From positions 11,964,041 to 12,028,040 of the forward strand of contig CM026565.1 in assembly GCA_015143295.1 (NCBI GenBank): 64,000 nt of DNA, given 5' to 3'. The position numbers and the translations under genes were made by a program. The notes under the pieces are model-generated. The model had not been told where the DNA came from. It saw only the letters and a list, made by a program, of their open reading frames with translations, and did no database searches. Numbering within the stretch: position 1 is the stretch's first letter; the number at the start of each line of letters is the position of its first letter. This DNA comes from Tetracentron sinense. Lineage: Eukaryota; Streptophyta; Magnoliopsida; Trochodendrales; Trochodendraceae. Positions 33,290 through 46,300 of this stretch are shown piece after piece.

Positions 33290-35455
33290 TGTCACGCCCC
33301 AAAATACCCCCTAGGAGTTAAGGGATACTTTAGGTGTGATACTTCGTACCTACCAAACCCTCCTGTAATTAACAAGAGAATACAGTACAAAAATGATAAT
33401 CATAGCGCAGAAGCTAAATATAAATGCGGAAGCGCAAACAAATTTTTCCTTTCTTTGTAATGATCCAAACTATAGTATTCCAAGTGGACATAGTTATATA
33501 CAAAACATGTCTAAGTCTAAGGTGGACAGGCCCACCTATCAAATACAAAAGACAAAATACGACTCTATCTCGCTCAATAGTCACCCCCGTGGGGCCAGTG
33601 GTCTAAGTCTCTAGCCTCAACCTGAGGCTCGACTACCAGATCCTCATAAGGTTCCTCCTCGCCGTAGTCCTCCTCTATCCAAGGACCCGGATCACATATG
33701 TCAAGAGGAGCTCGTGTACCTGCCGACATGAAAGTACGGCTGAGCATGGAATACTCAGCGAGTACAAACTCCTAACCAACAATGGTAATAACGAACAACA
33801 TCATATACAAGTAATAGAAGGAGTATAATTCATAATCAATTTCTAACGACATCATACATAAACATTTTATCAAGTATAATTGTTATGAAACCAAAACACG
33901 TCTATGAATCATACGAAACCTCTTTGAGTTATCCTTTCAATATTTCTTATGAGCCAGAGGTTAGCACCAGCATATCCCTGGGCTACCAACCTCCTTGACA
34001 GTACAATATATTTCTTATGAGCCAGGGGCTAGCACCCGTATAATCCCTGGGCTACCAACCCCCTTGACAGTACAATATATTTCTTATGAGCCAGGGGCTA
34101 GCACCCGTATAATCCTTGGGCTACCAACCCCCTTGACAGTACAATATATTTTTTATGAGCCAGGGGCTAATCCTGGGCTACCAACCCCCTTGACAGTACA
34201 ATATATTTCTTATGAGCCAGGGGCTAGCACCCGTGTAATCCCTGCCCTACCAACCCCCTTGACAATATCCTCCATCTACATATGTGCTCGTGCATAGCAA
34301 TCGTGAAATCATGATGACATATAGCATTTTAACAAATTCCCAACTCACATGAGAATTTAAGAAGCGAAATAAACACATGTATACAACTTGCCAAATGGGG
34401 AACATTTATGTGACTCATGCTTTCAAATCTTAGTTTATTCATGCATTCTATCAAACATGTGGTATTCAACCTTTTTACCTTTAGTTATTTCATATTTTCT
34501 CATTCGAACATTTCATCAAACACTTGGGGTGTGTTCATTATGCGTAATATGCCCTTACACCATTTCTCCATCATTCAATACATCACAACATGGCATCCAA
34601 TCGCCTCCACTCCTCATCCATTCATACATTCCACCCTTTGTTTGTATTATCTTGTTTATGTTTTAGGGATTTAGCAAATACCAACACAAGGGAGCAATGG
34701 GGAAGATCCAACACATATTTACTTAGGAAAATCCTAGGTTATTACCAAAGTAACTAGGAAGAGTGTACTAACCTTGAAAAGGGAAAGAAAAATCCTTGAG
34801 GATGATGTAGAAACGCTGTCCTAGCTTGGAAGAGGTACTCCACACGAGCTTGAGGTTGGATTTGGAGAATCCAAGCCTTTAGAACGGTTCTAGGCTTCTA
34901 AAACCCTTGATTCTCTCAAGTGGAAAACCCTAGATGTAAATCCCCCTTCTCTTCTCTTCTTCTCTCTCAAAACCTTCTAAGTGAGGTGAATGAAGCCCTA
35001 AAGGCTCGGGCAAGCCCTTATGGGTAAGGGTTAACACCCAAAAGACAAAAACGCCCTTACTAAAAATTCTACAAAACTCGATAGACTGAGCAATCGGTGC
35101 TTATGACCGATCGATCGGTTGCCGACCGAGCGATCGGTGTTATTGACCAATCGACCGGTCAAAAACATCTGGAAAATTTCCCCATATAAAATTTCTGACC
35201 AGTCGATAGCCACCGATCGATCGGTTTTGGACCGATCGATCGGTGCTCTGCAGGTTCCACTATTTTGACCATATCTTTTGACTCGTTCGTCCGATTTTGA
35301 CGATTCAACTTGCGTTGGATTCGTCTTTCGAAAATGGACATTTTTGACGTTTCGGAATTTCCGATTTCTCCCTTATTTATTAATTATACTATGAGGAAGG
35401 CCAATTGGTAACGAAAATGCTATTCATTAAAGTTGGAAAAGTCCGGGGTGCTACA
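33290..35455 (-). repeat. Solo LTR C-prime, inserted in integrase of element E
   Basis: It is a family C LTR on the minus strand, 2166 bases, with target duplication gggat (33285-33289 and 35456-35460). It includes about five hairpin units (33950-34270), the palindrome cluster (35085-35250) and an open copy of the short acidic frame. Its U3 matches the 3' LTR of element C, not the 5' LTR. Confidence 0.93.
33574..33729 (-). CDS. Conserved short acidic frame in LTR C-prime
   Basis: The 51-residue open frame starts MSAGTRAPLDIC, continues DPGPWIEEDYGEEEPYED and ends HGGDY. About one quarter of residues are Asp or Glu. It sits directly after the conserved GCTGAG..CTCAGC hairpin of the leader. 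I do not know any described protein like it. Comparison with LTRs I-prime and E shows conservative replacements and many third-position changes. Confidence 0.5.
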   Translation of the reverse strand: MSAGTRAPLDICDPGPWIEEDYGEEEPYEDLVVEPQVEARDLDHWPHGGDY

Positions 35456-35959
35456 GGGATGAGGTTGGAGAGAGAAAGGTTTTGAATCCTGAGTTGATGG
35501 AGAAAACTGTCGAGATAGTCAAGGTCATTCGGGAGAGGTTGAAGATTGCCCAGGACAGGCAGAAGAGCTATGCGGACAATCGCCGCAAAGACTTGGAATT
35601 CTAGGTTGGGGATCAAGTCTTTGTGAAGATTTCTCCGAGCTGAGAAATTATGAGGTTTGGCAAGAGGGTGAAGCTCAGCCCGAGGTACATGATGGCAGTC
35701 CATAACGTTTTTTATATTTCCATGCTCAGGAAATATGTGTCGGACCCCTCACATGTCATTAACCTTGATCCTATGGAGATTAGAGAGGATCTTATGCTAG
35801 TGGAGCAACCAGCTTAGATTTTGGATCATAGAGATCAAGTATTTCATACTAAGACTATCCCCTTAGTTCTCGTGAAATGGCAACCCCATTTCGTAGAGGA
35901 AGCTACTTAGGAACGCGAGGTTGAAGTAGGGGAGAAATATCCTCACTTGTTTGAGTAGT
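35456..35959 (+). pseudogene. Integrase C-terminal and chromodomain region of element E, part 2 (fossil)
   Basis: Readable pieces include '[16 protein letters not shown]', 'RERLKIAQDRQKSYADNR', 'MLRKYVSDPSHV' and a degraded chromodomain end. The piece follows solo LTR C-prime at its target duplication. Confidence 0.8.
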
Positions 35960-36042
35960 ATTTGTTTGTGTATGTAAAGTTGGTTATTTTATGGTTTTTT
36001 ATGTATGTAGAATCATCCTAATTTCGAGGACAAAATTTCTGT

Positions 36043-36055
36043 AAGGGGGGGAGGA
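36043..36055 (+). other. Polypurine tract of element E
   Basis: aagggggggagga directly precedes the 3' LTR. Confidence 0.85.
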
Positions 36056-38339
36056 TGTAGAACCCCAGATCTCACTTTCATAACCTGTGAATAGTCCTGT
36101 GAATAGTGCTGTGATTAGTGACCATGTAATATAATTTTCTGAAATTTGAGATGAAAAGTCCCGGTAATGGTTGTTTATAGGTTAACTAAGCTTAGTTAAT
36201 TTTATTGGAATTTATTCATACGATTAGAATGGTTTTCGAACAATGGAAAAAGTTACGACGAACCGGATTTATCGGATTTTGCCTAAAACTGGAAATTCAG
36301 ATTTTGAATTATGAGGAATTGGAATTTCTAGGTATTTTTATTGGATTCAAATGGGGGGTACTTCCTTATTTTAATTTAAAACTTAAAGTTAATGAATATT
36401 AACTTAAATGTTTTACAATAAAATAAGTATAAGAGGAAGAAGAAGGAAGGGAAGAAGAACACAGCATAGGGCAAAACAGGAGAAAAACAAGCAAATCTGG
36501 TCGACCGAATTTGCTACCGGTCGACCGAACCTTGACCGATCGACCGAAGGAAAAAAAATTTGTATGGGATTTTTAGACAGAGAGGGGTCTTTTGACCGGT
36601 CGACCGATCCTCTTTACCGGTCGACCGGTGGTGTCTGTTTTGCCTATGGCCGACCTCCTGGGACATTTTGGGGGGTGTTTGAGTCTTTGACTCATCCCAT
36701 TTGGCTATAAATAGCCCAATTTCGTGGCCTAGGGTTACCACAACCCTTAGAGAAAGTTTTTGGAAGAAAGTTGAAGAGAAGAAAGAGGAAGAAGAGAGAA
36801 GCTTGGGGGTTTTGATTGTTGGGTATTCTTGAGTTGATTTCTCAACACCGGAGGCGTTCCTTCTCGCTTCTCAACCGTTCTAAAGTGTTTTAGATTAAAG
36901 GGTTGATCTAGAAAGGTAGATACACTCTACTACCTACCTTATGCTATTATTTTTAAGGCAAAACACTATGTTAAGGTTGTTCTTTGATTGATTTGGATGA
37001 TGATTGGTTTATGGGATGTAAGCTATCACTACTATTGAAATTTTATGAATATGATGCCATGTTTACAAGTTTTTTAAGTTCACCATGAGATTCACAAGTA
37101 GTACATGCACCTTATGTTCACAAGTCTAGCATGATATTTATAAGTCTCGCATGATCCGATGATTTCTCACAAGAAAGGTATTTCATAAAGCTCTTAAGAA
37201 AGGTTTTGGTAAAAAAGAATTCTCACAAGCTCACAAGAATTGATAAGGCCAAACTATGGGTTGGTAAGTGACAAGTTCTAAGATCGTCTCAAAGCTCCCA
37301 AGGAATCCTACAATATATGGACTCACAAGTAGTCGTGTCTCACAAGCTCACAAGTTCACAAGCTCGCAAGTTCACAAGACATCATGCATACTCAGATCCT
37401 CGCATGCTCACAAAGAATCCCAACTTTCGCAAGAATTCACAAGAACTCACAAGAATATGATTATCACATGACAAGATTTACTTGGTTTTTTTTCATGCGA
37501 ATACTGTTAAGAAAATTTTTTTGATAACTACTTTCACAAATGTTATTCTCTAAGCTTATGCATGTTCAAGATATTATTCACTGTCAGTTAGTAGTTTGTG
37601 TGATGCCCCAAACCTACGCCTAAAGAAGTCATGTTCTGAGACGCGCGCCCGGTCATCAATGACACACAGTGGAAGACTTCACCTGCGAAAATACAGGAAT
37701 TTTCAACTTTTTTTATGAGCTTACATAAACAATAACAACTGGTCATCACAATAACCCATCATAAGCAAATGTGTTACCTCACTAGCTACAGTAGTCTTTA
37801 CTTTTGGCACCACAACTGCACCGATATACCTCCAGACTCTAAATGTAACTCCTTGTCAATTGATAACTGCTTCAGAATCTGAAGACATAAAATGAGATGT
37901 GAGTCATAGAGCCCAGCAAAATCCACAGCCCATCTAAACTATTTTCCACAAATAACATTCATCAATAATGATATAGTAGTACAATACAATTCTCATATTA
38001 TAATAATATGCAGAATAATAATATCATAATTCGTGACCCGAGATCACTCAGGGCTATCTCACCCTATTCGAGGTTCCCAACCTCTAAGTTGTCAAATTCA
38101 TCTAGTCATTGTCCACGACACCAGGTTACCGTTTCAGATAACTGCTCACGCTTTATCCTTGAGTCCACAGACTCGATCGACTAGGCCTTCGCCCGTATAC
38201 AACCTCTATCCATGAGTCTACAGACTTAATTATCAACCAATCGGGACTTCTGCCGATTATAACCAATCATTGGGTATGTCGACCCAATTAATCCTTAAAT
38301 CATCATATTCTACACATAACCCGGGTCTTCACCTGATAA

Positions 38340-38975
38340 CTGCTAAGAACAATACTTCTGACACATCACACTCTGTCAGGAACAACACCTCTAACATATC
38401 ACACTCTGTCAGGAACCACACCTCTGACACTTACTTTATATTTTCCCTCTATGGGAACACCGACACACACACAACCATATTTGTCAGGATACACATTTGA
38501 TTGCCAGGATACACATCTGATAGCCAGGAAACCCATCCAACATATCAGGAAAATGAAACTCATCTGAAAAGCAAGGGACACTCCTCTAACTAATAGGAAA
38601 CACCTGACCACCAGGAAACACCTTACCATCAGGAAACACCTATCTATCAGGTACACATCTGACATATCACTCTGTCAGGCATAACACCTTTGAAATGAAA
38701 CCCTTTTTAGGAAACACATCTGATTACCAGGAACACATCTGACTTATAGAAACAATACATCTGACATGCCAGAAACAACCATCTGATAACCAGGAAACAC
38801 CTTTGACAATTTAACCCCTACCAGACAAAAAAACCTCCGACATTAAATCCTATCAGGCATAACACCTCTAACATCAAAATCATGTCAAGCAAAACACCTC
38901 TAACATTAACCCCTGCTAGGCACAACACCTCTGACATCAAATCCTGTCAGGCATAACACCTCTGACAGCTACTAT
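38340..38975. repeat. Imperfect repeats 'acacctctgacatc..tgtcagg' in LTR F
   Basis: About fifteen degenerate units of 25 to 40 bases contain acacctctgac and caggaa or tcaggcataac. Ctgaca and tgtcag form short dyads within the units. Confidence 0.7.
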
Positions 38976-39284
38976 CATATATCATCACAGCCTCTGTTGG
39001 GTGCATACCTGCTGACACAGGCCAATGCCCTCTCAAGGTAACATCATTGAGTTCGTAAACTCAATACATCACTGGGTCCATAGACTCCAATCCAACCTTG
39101 AGCCCATGGCCCAATACCATCCTAACTCTCCCGACTATCACTCACGGAGGAACCCGGGCTCATAATAGATATCGCCTCTCCAGACCTAGCCAAAGAGGGA
39201 CCACAGACAGCATTTGTCGTAGGTTAGATTTTCTAACCATAGGAAATTCCCAATTATTTAGGCCCTGCTTGAATAAGGCCTCAT

Positions 39285-39605
39285 GCCCATGGACCAAGTC
39301 CGAGGGTATACCATTCTGGTGTGGAACATTACCCAATCGATGGACTATTCCATCACCTTACCATGTCTCAACAACATCACATCATACACAAAGGTTGTCC
39401 CGATGTGGGACTTCTACCAGGCCAATGGACCCTATCATTGCCTTTCAAACATCACATCATATCAGATTCGTTCTGATAGGGAACTTAACCAGGCCAATAG
39501 GCCTACCATTGCCTTAGAACAAACATCACATCATACAAGAGTAGTTCCAACAGGGAACTTAACCAGGTCAATGGACCCTACCATTGCCTTACAATGTCAA
39601 AATCA
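39285..39605. repeat. Tandem repeat 'accaggccaatggaccctaccattgcct..catcacatcata' in LTR F
   Basis: Four degenerate units of 60 to 75 bases are visible. The forward reading frames here repeat with the unit and are not called as genes. Confidence 0.7.
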
Positions 39606-41439
39606 CATCACATCACACATATAGAAGCCCAGTTAGGCTCTCATAACTTTCTACGATCGATCGTACTTCCCCTGCGATCTATTGCAAATCACACTAAGCC
39701 TAAATTCCGAGCTAAAAACAACCCGAAACCGAGGGCTCCATCCCTCTGCTCAATTTTCACTCCCAGTCATCACATCCATACATCATTCATAAGGTTTCCA
39801 ACCTTTTTCCATCCACACATAATATCACCAAACCATTCCACATAAATAAAGTAGCTTAAATAAGGGGAAAGAGAAGAGATGGAGAGAGATTTTACTTCTT
39901 TCACGCTTTTCGAGACATCTAGGGACAAAACGGACACTGCCAACGCATTCAGGAAAAAGATCAACGCCCAAGGTGAAGCTCCTCGCCTTCAAACCTGATT
40001 TTCCATAAATTTATCAAACACTTAACTAATCAACCTCAGTTAAGGACCCATAAATGCATAATTTTATTCTATTAAAATTCTGGGTCGTTACAGTTTGTAT
40101 ATTACTGAGTATTCCATTCTCAGCCGATTATTGACTTCGACAGGTACACGTGTTCCATTTGATGTTTGTGGCACGGAGCCTTGGATAGAGGAAGAATACT
40201 ATGATCCGGAGCCCTCTATGGACCACTACCAGGATGATGGATCGCTGGATAAGCGGCTTGATTTTGATTTCTATTGAGGGAGGGAGAGAGATCATACTGA
40301 TATTTTGTGTATGTTGAGAGTGGGACTTGTCCACTCCATATTTTGGATATGTTTTGTTGGTCTAGACTTGGACTGAATCATAGGAGTATTTCATTATAAA
40401 TCATTTCCGCTTTGTTTTATAACTTGTGTACTTTGACAGGATGGTATGTATATGTGTCTTATGTGTCATACAGGATGGTATGGTACGGTGGTCTGAGCTA
40501 AAGTATCCCTAACTGCTAGGGGTATTTTGGGTCGCGACAAAGAAAGTCGCGAACATGATTGAAAACGTGAAATAGCCTCATTGCACAAAAATTACGCGAA
40601 CCCCGGTCCTATTCTTGTGACTAGGGACAAAAAAGGGAAAAATAAAATTTGATCAACTTCGCAGGCATGAGTGAAAACCAAAGATGGCCTCATCGCGCAA
40701 AAATTATGCGATCCCCAAACTTGGTCATTCCAAGGGTAAAAAAAGGGAAAAGTTGAAAGCAACAAGCATTCACTAGGAGCATCCCCGATATCAAGACAAA
40801 GTACTTTCAGGCATCATCTGAAGAATCTTATCGTCAGAGTGGACTAAGTGTCTCTTGCTCGTAGCAAAGCCCAATTCAGCATACGTCAAGGATTAAAGCT
40901 CAACTTTACCACTGATATGGCATGACGGGTCACATTTGCTTAGCATCATGTTCTACCTCTAAGGATAAAATTCAATCTGCCTTGTGAGGGTGATCAATTT
41001 ATTAAATCAAATGAATAAAGAAAGCATTTGCATTCAAAAAATTTCAGTTGTCCTCAAAATAACCAATCATAACCTGGATCTTGAAAATTATTTGAAATCA
41101 ATCTCATTCAAATTGTAGGGCATTTCCAAGAAATAGCTAATTATACTCAGTTTGATCTTCAAGGTCCTAGTGTTTGTCACGTCTCTTGGCTTGGTCAAAT
41201 CAATCTCACCTCAACAATTGTTCGAGGCACCAAACAAGCTCGATAGGAAGCAGAAGCAAGGTCTAGAATCTCTGAAATCTCAGACAAGCATGAGACTGGC
41301 ATCTAAGAGCGAGTCATATACTTAGACTATCATCAATTTGCATCTCTCATGAATGACAATTTGGTTCAATCTAGGTTTAGCCAACTCAACCGCATCATAA
41401 GTCCAGTCATGCATAGGTCTACATCTCATTCATGCACAC

Positions 41440-41815
41440 TATCCAGTCTAGTCAATGCACACTCAACACAGATTACACTATAGTTGCACACACTCAATCG
41501 AGTCATACATATCGCAATACTAGTTGCACACATTTTACACACACTCATTTGTAGCCCTGTTGCACTCAGTTGCACACATTTAATGGAGTCACACACATCA
41601 CACTTTTACCACACTCAGTTGCACACACTCATTTGAGTCACACACTACACTGCACAACAGCTACAGCAGACATGCTACACTGCACAATAGTTACAATTGC
41701 ATCACACACTGCACAACAGTTACAGCACAACACATACACTGCACACAATAGTTGCAGCATAGCACATACGGTGCACACAACAGTTGCATCACATAAACAA
41801 CACAAAGTCACGTAC
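41440..41815. repeat. Imperfect 'gttgcacacactcat / cagttgca' repeats
   Basis: Words such as gttgcacaca, cactgcacaaca and gttacag recur irregularly. A similar composition occurs near 2100-2290 in the first segment of element A. Confidence 0.65.
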
Positions 41816-41944
41816 ACGCCAAGCTAGGTAAGACCGCGAGGTCTCTAGTGGAAGCCGTGCACCAAGCAATTGGCATCAGGCTGACCAACATTCATCTCTT
41901 TAGTTGGCATTCGATGTGATGCTATCTTTCATCCATTTCAAATA

Positions 41945-42912
41945 ATCCGGTTGACATGTTATAAGATGTCATCCACTCCATTGTTCTGGTTGATATTGTT
42001 ATGAGATGTCATCCACTCCATCATTCAAGATGACATTGTTATGAGATGCCATCCACTCCATTGTTCTGGTTGACATTGTTATGAGATGTCATCCACTCCA
42101 TCATTCTAATTGACATTGTTATGAGATGTCATCGACATTGTTATGAGATGTCATCCACTCCATCATTCGAGTTGACATTGTTAAGAGATGCCATCCACTC
42201 CATTGTTCTGATTGACATTATTATAAGATGTCATCCACTCCATCATTCTAGTTGACATTGTTATGAGATGTCATCCACTCCATCATTCTGGTTGACATTG
42301 TTATAAGATGTCATCCACTTCAATCAATTTGGTTGACATTGTTATGAGATGTCATCCACTCCATCATTCTGGTTGATATTATTATGAGATGTCATCCACT
42401 TCTTTCAATCATCCACTCCTTTGTTTTAGTTGTCATTGTTATAGGATGTCATCCACTTCACTCAATATGGTTGACATTGTTATGAGATGTCATCTACTCC
42501 ATTATTCTGGTTTACATTGTTATGAGATGTCATCTACTTTTTCATTCCGATTGACATTATTATGAGATGTCATCCACTCCTTTGTTCTGGTTGACATTGT
42601 TATGAGATGTCATTCACTCCATTGTTCTGGTTGACATTGCTATGAGATATCATCCACTCCATTGTTCTGATTAACATTGTTATGAGATGTCATCCGCTCC
42701 AATCTTCCTGGTTGACATTGTTATGAGATGTCATCCCTTCAATCAATCCGATGACATTGTTATGAGATGTCACCCATCTTTCAATCTGGTTGACATTGTT
42801 ATGAGATGTCATCCACTCCTTTGTCATGGTTGACATTGTTATGAGATGTCATCCACTCCTTTGTCCTGGTTGACATTATTATGAGATGTCATCCACTCCA
42901 TTGATCTGGTCG
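41945..42912. repeat. Hairpin minisatellite of about 40-base units, about 22 copies
   Basis: The unit is ggttgacattgttatgagat followed by gtcatccactccattgttct. Each unit carries the dyad TGACAT(N9)ATGTCA, extended to nine pairs with one mismatch (GGTTGACAT against ATGTCATCC). Copies differ at a few positions, mostly outside the stem. Confidence 0.9.
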
Positions 42913-43309
42913 CCATCATCATTTCAGCCATTCTCATTTGAGATACCTCATTAACCTCCATGTTGTAGTGTTCATGAGCTACTTTTAGTCCATCCATCTC
43001 ATCCTCAACTTCAATGCAACTGTGCTTTTGCTCTGAATATTACATCAGTCTCCATGCAGTAGTGTTCCTGAGCTCCCTTCAGTCCAAGGTTCATTTGCAC
43101 CCACTTTCCCCAACAGTCCTCCTCAATGAGGCTATAAACTATTATCCATTACTCCATCCTTTTATTCCAGCCAAGTTTTCTAGGGTTAGAATTTAGCTTC
43201 TCTTTCTTCTATTTCTTTAAGCTTTTTCTGGATTTTTGTGTGTAAAAATGACGGTGTTTCAGTCTTTGCCGTTCAATTGCTAGCACTCTCTGACAAAGAG
43301 GGGCAACTA

Positions 43310-46300
43310 TGAACACCCCATTTTTACACCCCTCAATCTCTTGATTTTTTTTAAAATTTAATCTCATTTACTTGTAATTTTAAATTTTAATTTTAGTTTT
43401 ATTTTATTTCTTTTTTATGCAAGCTTAGGGAGTCTTGAGAGATAGAGAAAGAGAGAGAAAGTTTAGAGAGAGAGAGAGAGTGTAGGGGGATCCGGATAAA
43501 AATTTATGCGAAAACTGGATCCCCTAAATCTTAACACCATAGAAAGCATCAAAATTATCTAAGAGTTTTAGTCATATCACCTCGGTGAATGCTTTTCACC
43601 GGTGAAGCTTAAATCCACTCAAACTGTCAAAACTCTTTGTAGAGATTTCTCCGAAAAATTACTAGAAGCTCAATCCTTGTTCTTCGCTATCCCCACGAAG
43701 CATTAGAATCTCTTTTGGAATTATAGAAGCAAGAGGAAGAAGATGGAGTAATGGTGTAGACCTTCTATCACCAAAAGTACTAAGGTTCAAAACCCTAGAA
43801 TAAACAAAACCCAACTTACACCACCAATGAAGCTCAAGAAAATCCCTAGGGTGATCCCAAGGGTCTCACGGTTTGGAGAGGGAGAGGAAAGGAGAGAAAA
43901 AATTCTAGAAAAAAGTACTTAATGGTCTAGGGTGTTGGGGGTATTTATAGACTAGGATCCTATCCTAATCCTATCCCAACTACAACTTATCTAGTAGGAA
44001 TTATTAATTAATAATAACTCTTACTATTAATTAATTAAACTCCTACTTAATCTATAACTACTTTAGTTATAGTAATCCTACTAATTAAAGAGTCCTTATA
44101 GAAAGATGATTCCTTAATTAAAAGGGATAAGTCAACATCCAACAAAAAGAAGGAAACCTAGTCAAACTAGGAAACCCTACACAAGGGTGGGCGTGAGCTT
44201 CAAGGGGCGTGGACTTTGGGGAGTTAAACACTCCATGTTGTAATCCAATTACAACTTATCCTCATCCTTATTGCAATCCAACAATTGGATTTTAATTCCA
44301 TAATTATAGGAATTATATTTCAACAATTATTCAATTAAACAAATCCTAATCTAATTAAGATTACCAAAGTGGGCGCCCCACCCTAGGGTTTAAATCCATG
44401 GGCTTTGGCCCATATTAAAGGTCCATTTTAATGGGTTTATGGATATGGGTCAAACTCATTTCCTCTTTAATTATGTTAATCAAATAATTACTAAAATAAT
44501 CCCTTAGTTTAAATTAACAATTAATTTAAACAATAGATTAACTTTTAATCTATTTAACTAATGATTAACTTTTAATCACTTAAATAATTGATTAACTTTT
44601 AATCAATTTTTGAACTTGTATTTCTTGTGTGAGCACCTCCACAGATTGCTCTGGGACATTCTTACCTTGGCTTACCCATTGTTATCCCATTGACCCTAAA
44701 AAGGAATTAGATCGGAATTACAAGTGACATGAAATATCCATGTTGTAATTGAATCTCAGTGTATGAACATTAACCATTACGTATCCCGCCACATGAACTT
44801 TTGAATTTGATTTATCCTTCCAAATACATTATCCCTAATGGGCCTTTGAGATTGACATACTATCTAACCCATAGCCCATTGCAAATCATCCGGGTTTCCA
44901 AGTCTTATGATTAAGCCATGAGAACCAATTTCTCATGTAAAACATTTTGAGAAAAACCTTTTATAAGTATAATACCTTTTAATAAATGTATATTTCAAAA
45001 CTTATTTATTTTCAAAATCACCTGCGCAGGATTTGAACTTAATCAACTGTCTTACCCGAAACTTGGATAATCTCTCAAATTAATGAGCATAGATTTCTTT
45101 TTTGAAATTCATCATGACTCAAACAGCTTTCTGACTATCCAACTGTCACTGTATTGTATTCCCTAAGTTAGAAAATACGTTGGTGGACTCAAAATAGTCA
45201 GATCACTGCTCAGTCATAGATGAACTCATCAGATCTAAGGATCACCGAAACTGGTCAATGTGAATGAGAGACCAACTATCTGATAGTATGTTTATGCAAG
45301 AGGTATCTCATTGAATGCAATCAGTCAGTGTAAATTTAAGCACCCATATGCTGATGTGTAGTCTCCACTACAATAGTTCGAGATAGAACTACATCGCAAC
45401 TATTTAGAACATCTTTGCATTCTGGCAGCTATATAAGTGAAGTGCCCAGCTTCACTTATAACTCTCCTACAATATATCATATGAACCTTTATCAATATCT
45501 CATATCGTATAGATCATCTCATGATCATGGTCAATTACCTATAATAAATACACAATAAATTAAGAATAAATCTTTATTAATCAAATTAATAAAAATCTAA
45601 CAATCTAAATGACTTTTCTGGGCATCATGTCTAACAGAGAGAGTAAAATTTCCATAATCCCAAGCCCATCTCTTAATCCATTTCATCAAATTCATAATCA
45701 AAATCCAAATCTAAAACCACAAATCCAAGCCCACTTTTCTAAGCCCAATTATTTTTAAAATCCTTTATTCTTCAAAGTCCAAATCCTCAAAAGGTTTAAA
45801 CTCTAAAGCCCAAGGCCCATCACTGTTACCTATAATCCGAGAGACGGGTATTCAAAACCCCAATCTCATTCGGTGAGAAGCCAGACGCCCCCTTTCCTTC
45901 TCTTCTCCTTTTCTTCCTTACTCTCTCCCTTCTTCTTCAGATCTGAGCAGCAATACGAGGGAGAATGTCCTCTCCTCAGTTCTCTCTTTCTTCATCTTAT
46001 TCGGTGGAGCTCACATCTCCAGTAGCTCGATCCAACACCACCATCGCCAGAGCCCCTGCTCCCCATTTCTTTTCATTTTCTCAGGTATTCTACTGTTCTC
46101 CTTTACTCTAGATCTAGTTTGCATTATCCCTAAGTCAGATCTTCTTATCTCATCACCTTTTTTTCTCTCTATTTTCTAGTAGAAGGGAAGTAGCCTTCCT
46201 CTCATCTTCTGCGACAAGCCAAGATACCATATCCACGTTTTCTCAGTTCAGGCGATTTATAGCTAGAGGTTCGGCCAGCAGCTCCTTCACCTACCTGATC

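Larger units (their letters stand above)
37599..40092 (-). repeat. Solo LTR F (relative of LTR B) inserted in the 3' LTR of element E
   Basis: It runs from tgtgatgccccaaacc to gggtcgttaca in window order, as in LTR B, with target duplication gtttg (37594-37598 and 40093-40097). Sequence similarity to LTR B is clear at both ends and weaker in the middle. Minus orientation follows from LTR B. Confidence 0.9.
25480..40539 (+). mobile_element. Element E: Ty3/gypsy Tekay chromovirus, heavily broken, hosts four LTR insertions
   Basis: Target duplication aagaa (25475-25479 and 40540-40544) flanks it. It has two LTRs (25480-27269 and 36056-40539, the latter split by solo LTR F), a tRNA-Met primer site, gag remnants, integrase and chromodomain remnants, and a polypurine tract. 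It is interrupted by solo LTR I-prime, LTR G-prime and solo LTR C-prime. The coding part is incomplete with many breaks. The first 370 bases of its LTRs differ by about 6 percent by eye. Confidence 0.9.
36056..40539 (+). repeat. 3' LTR of element E, split by solo LTR F
   Basis: Parts 36056-37598 and 40098-40539 together match the 5' LTR. The TATA box is at 36706-36713, the palindrome cluster at 36498-36635, and the short acidic frame ends at 40277. Confidence 0.9.
40545..43309 (+). other. Element A internal segment 3: non-coding, with minisatellite
   Basis: It resumes after the second aagaa of element E with the same 'gcctcatt..gcaaaaattacgcga' blocks seen before E. It contains gttgcacacactcat-like repeats (about 41440-41815) and the 41-base minisatellite. 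No coding motif was seen. The last bases, gacaaagaggggcaacta (from about 43292), form the polypurine tract. Confidence 0.65.

Noticed and set aside
39098-39624. Plus-strand frames of 113 to 139 residues
   Set aside because: They lie in the degenerate tandem repeats of solo LTR F and have no conserved motif.
43014-43196. Short frame near the end of element A internal region
   Set aside because: It is 60 residues, without motif or conservation evidence, just ahead of the purine tract.
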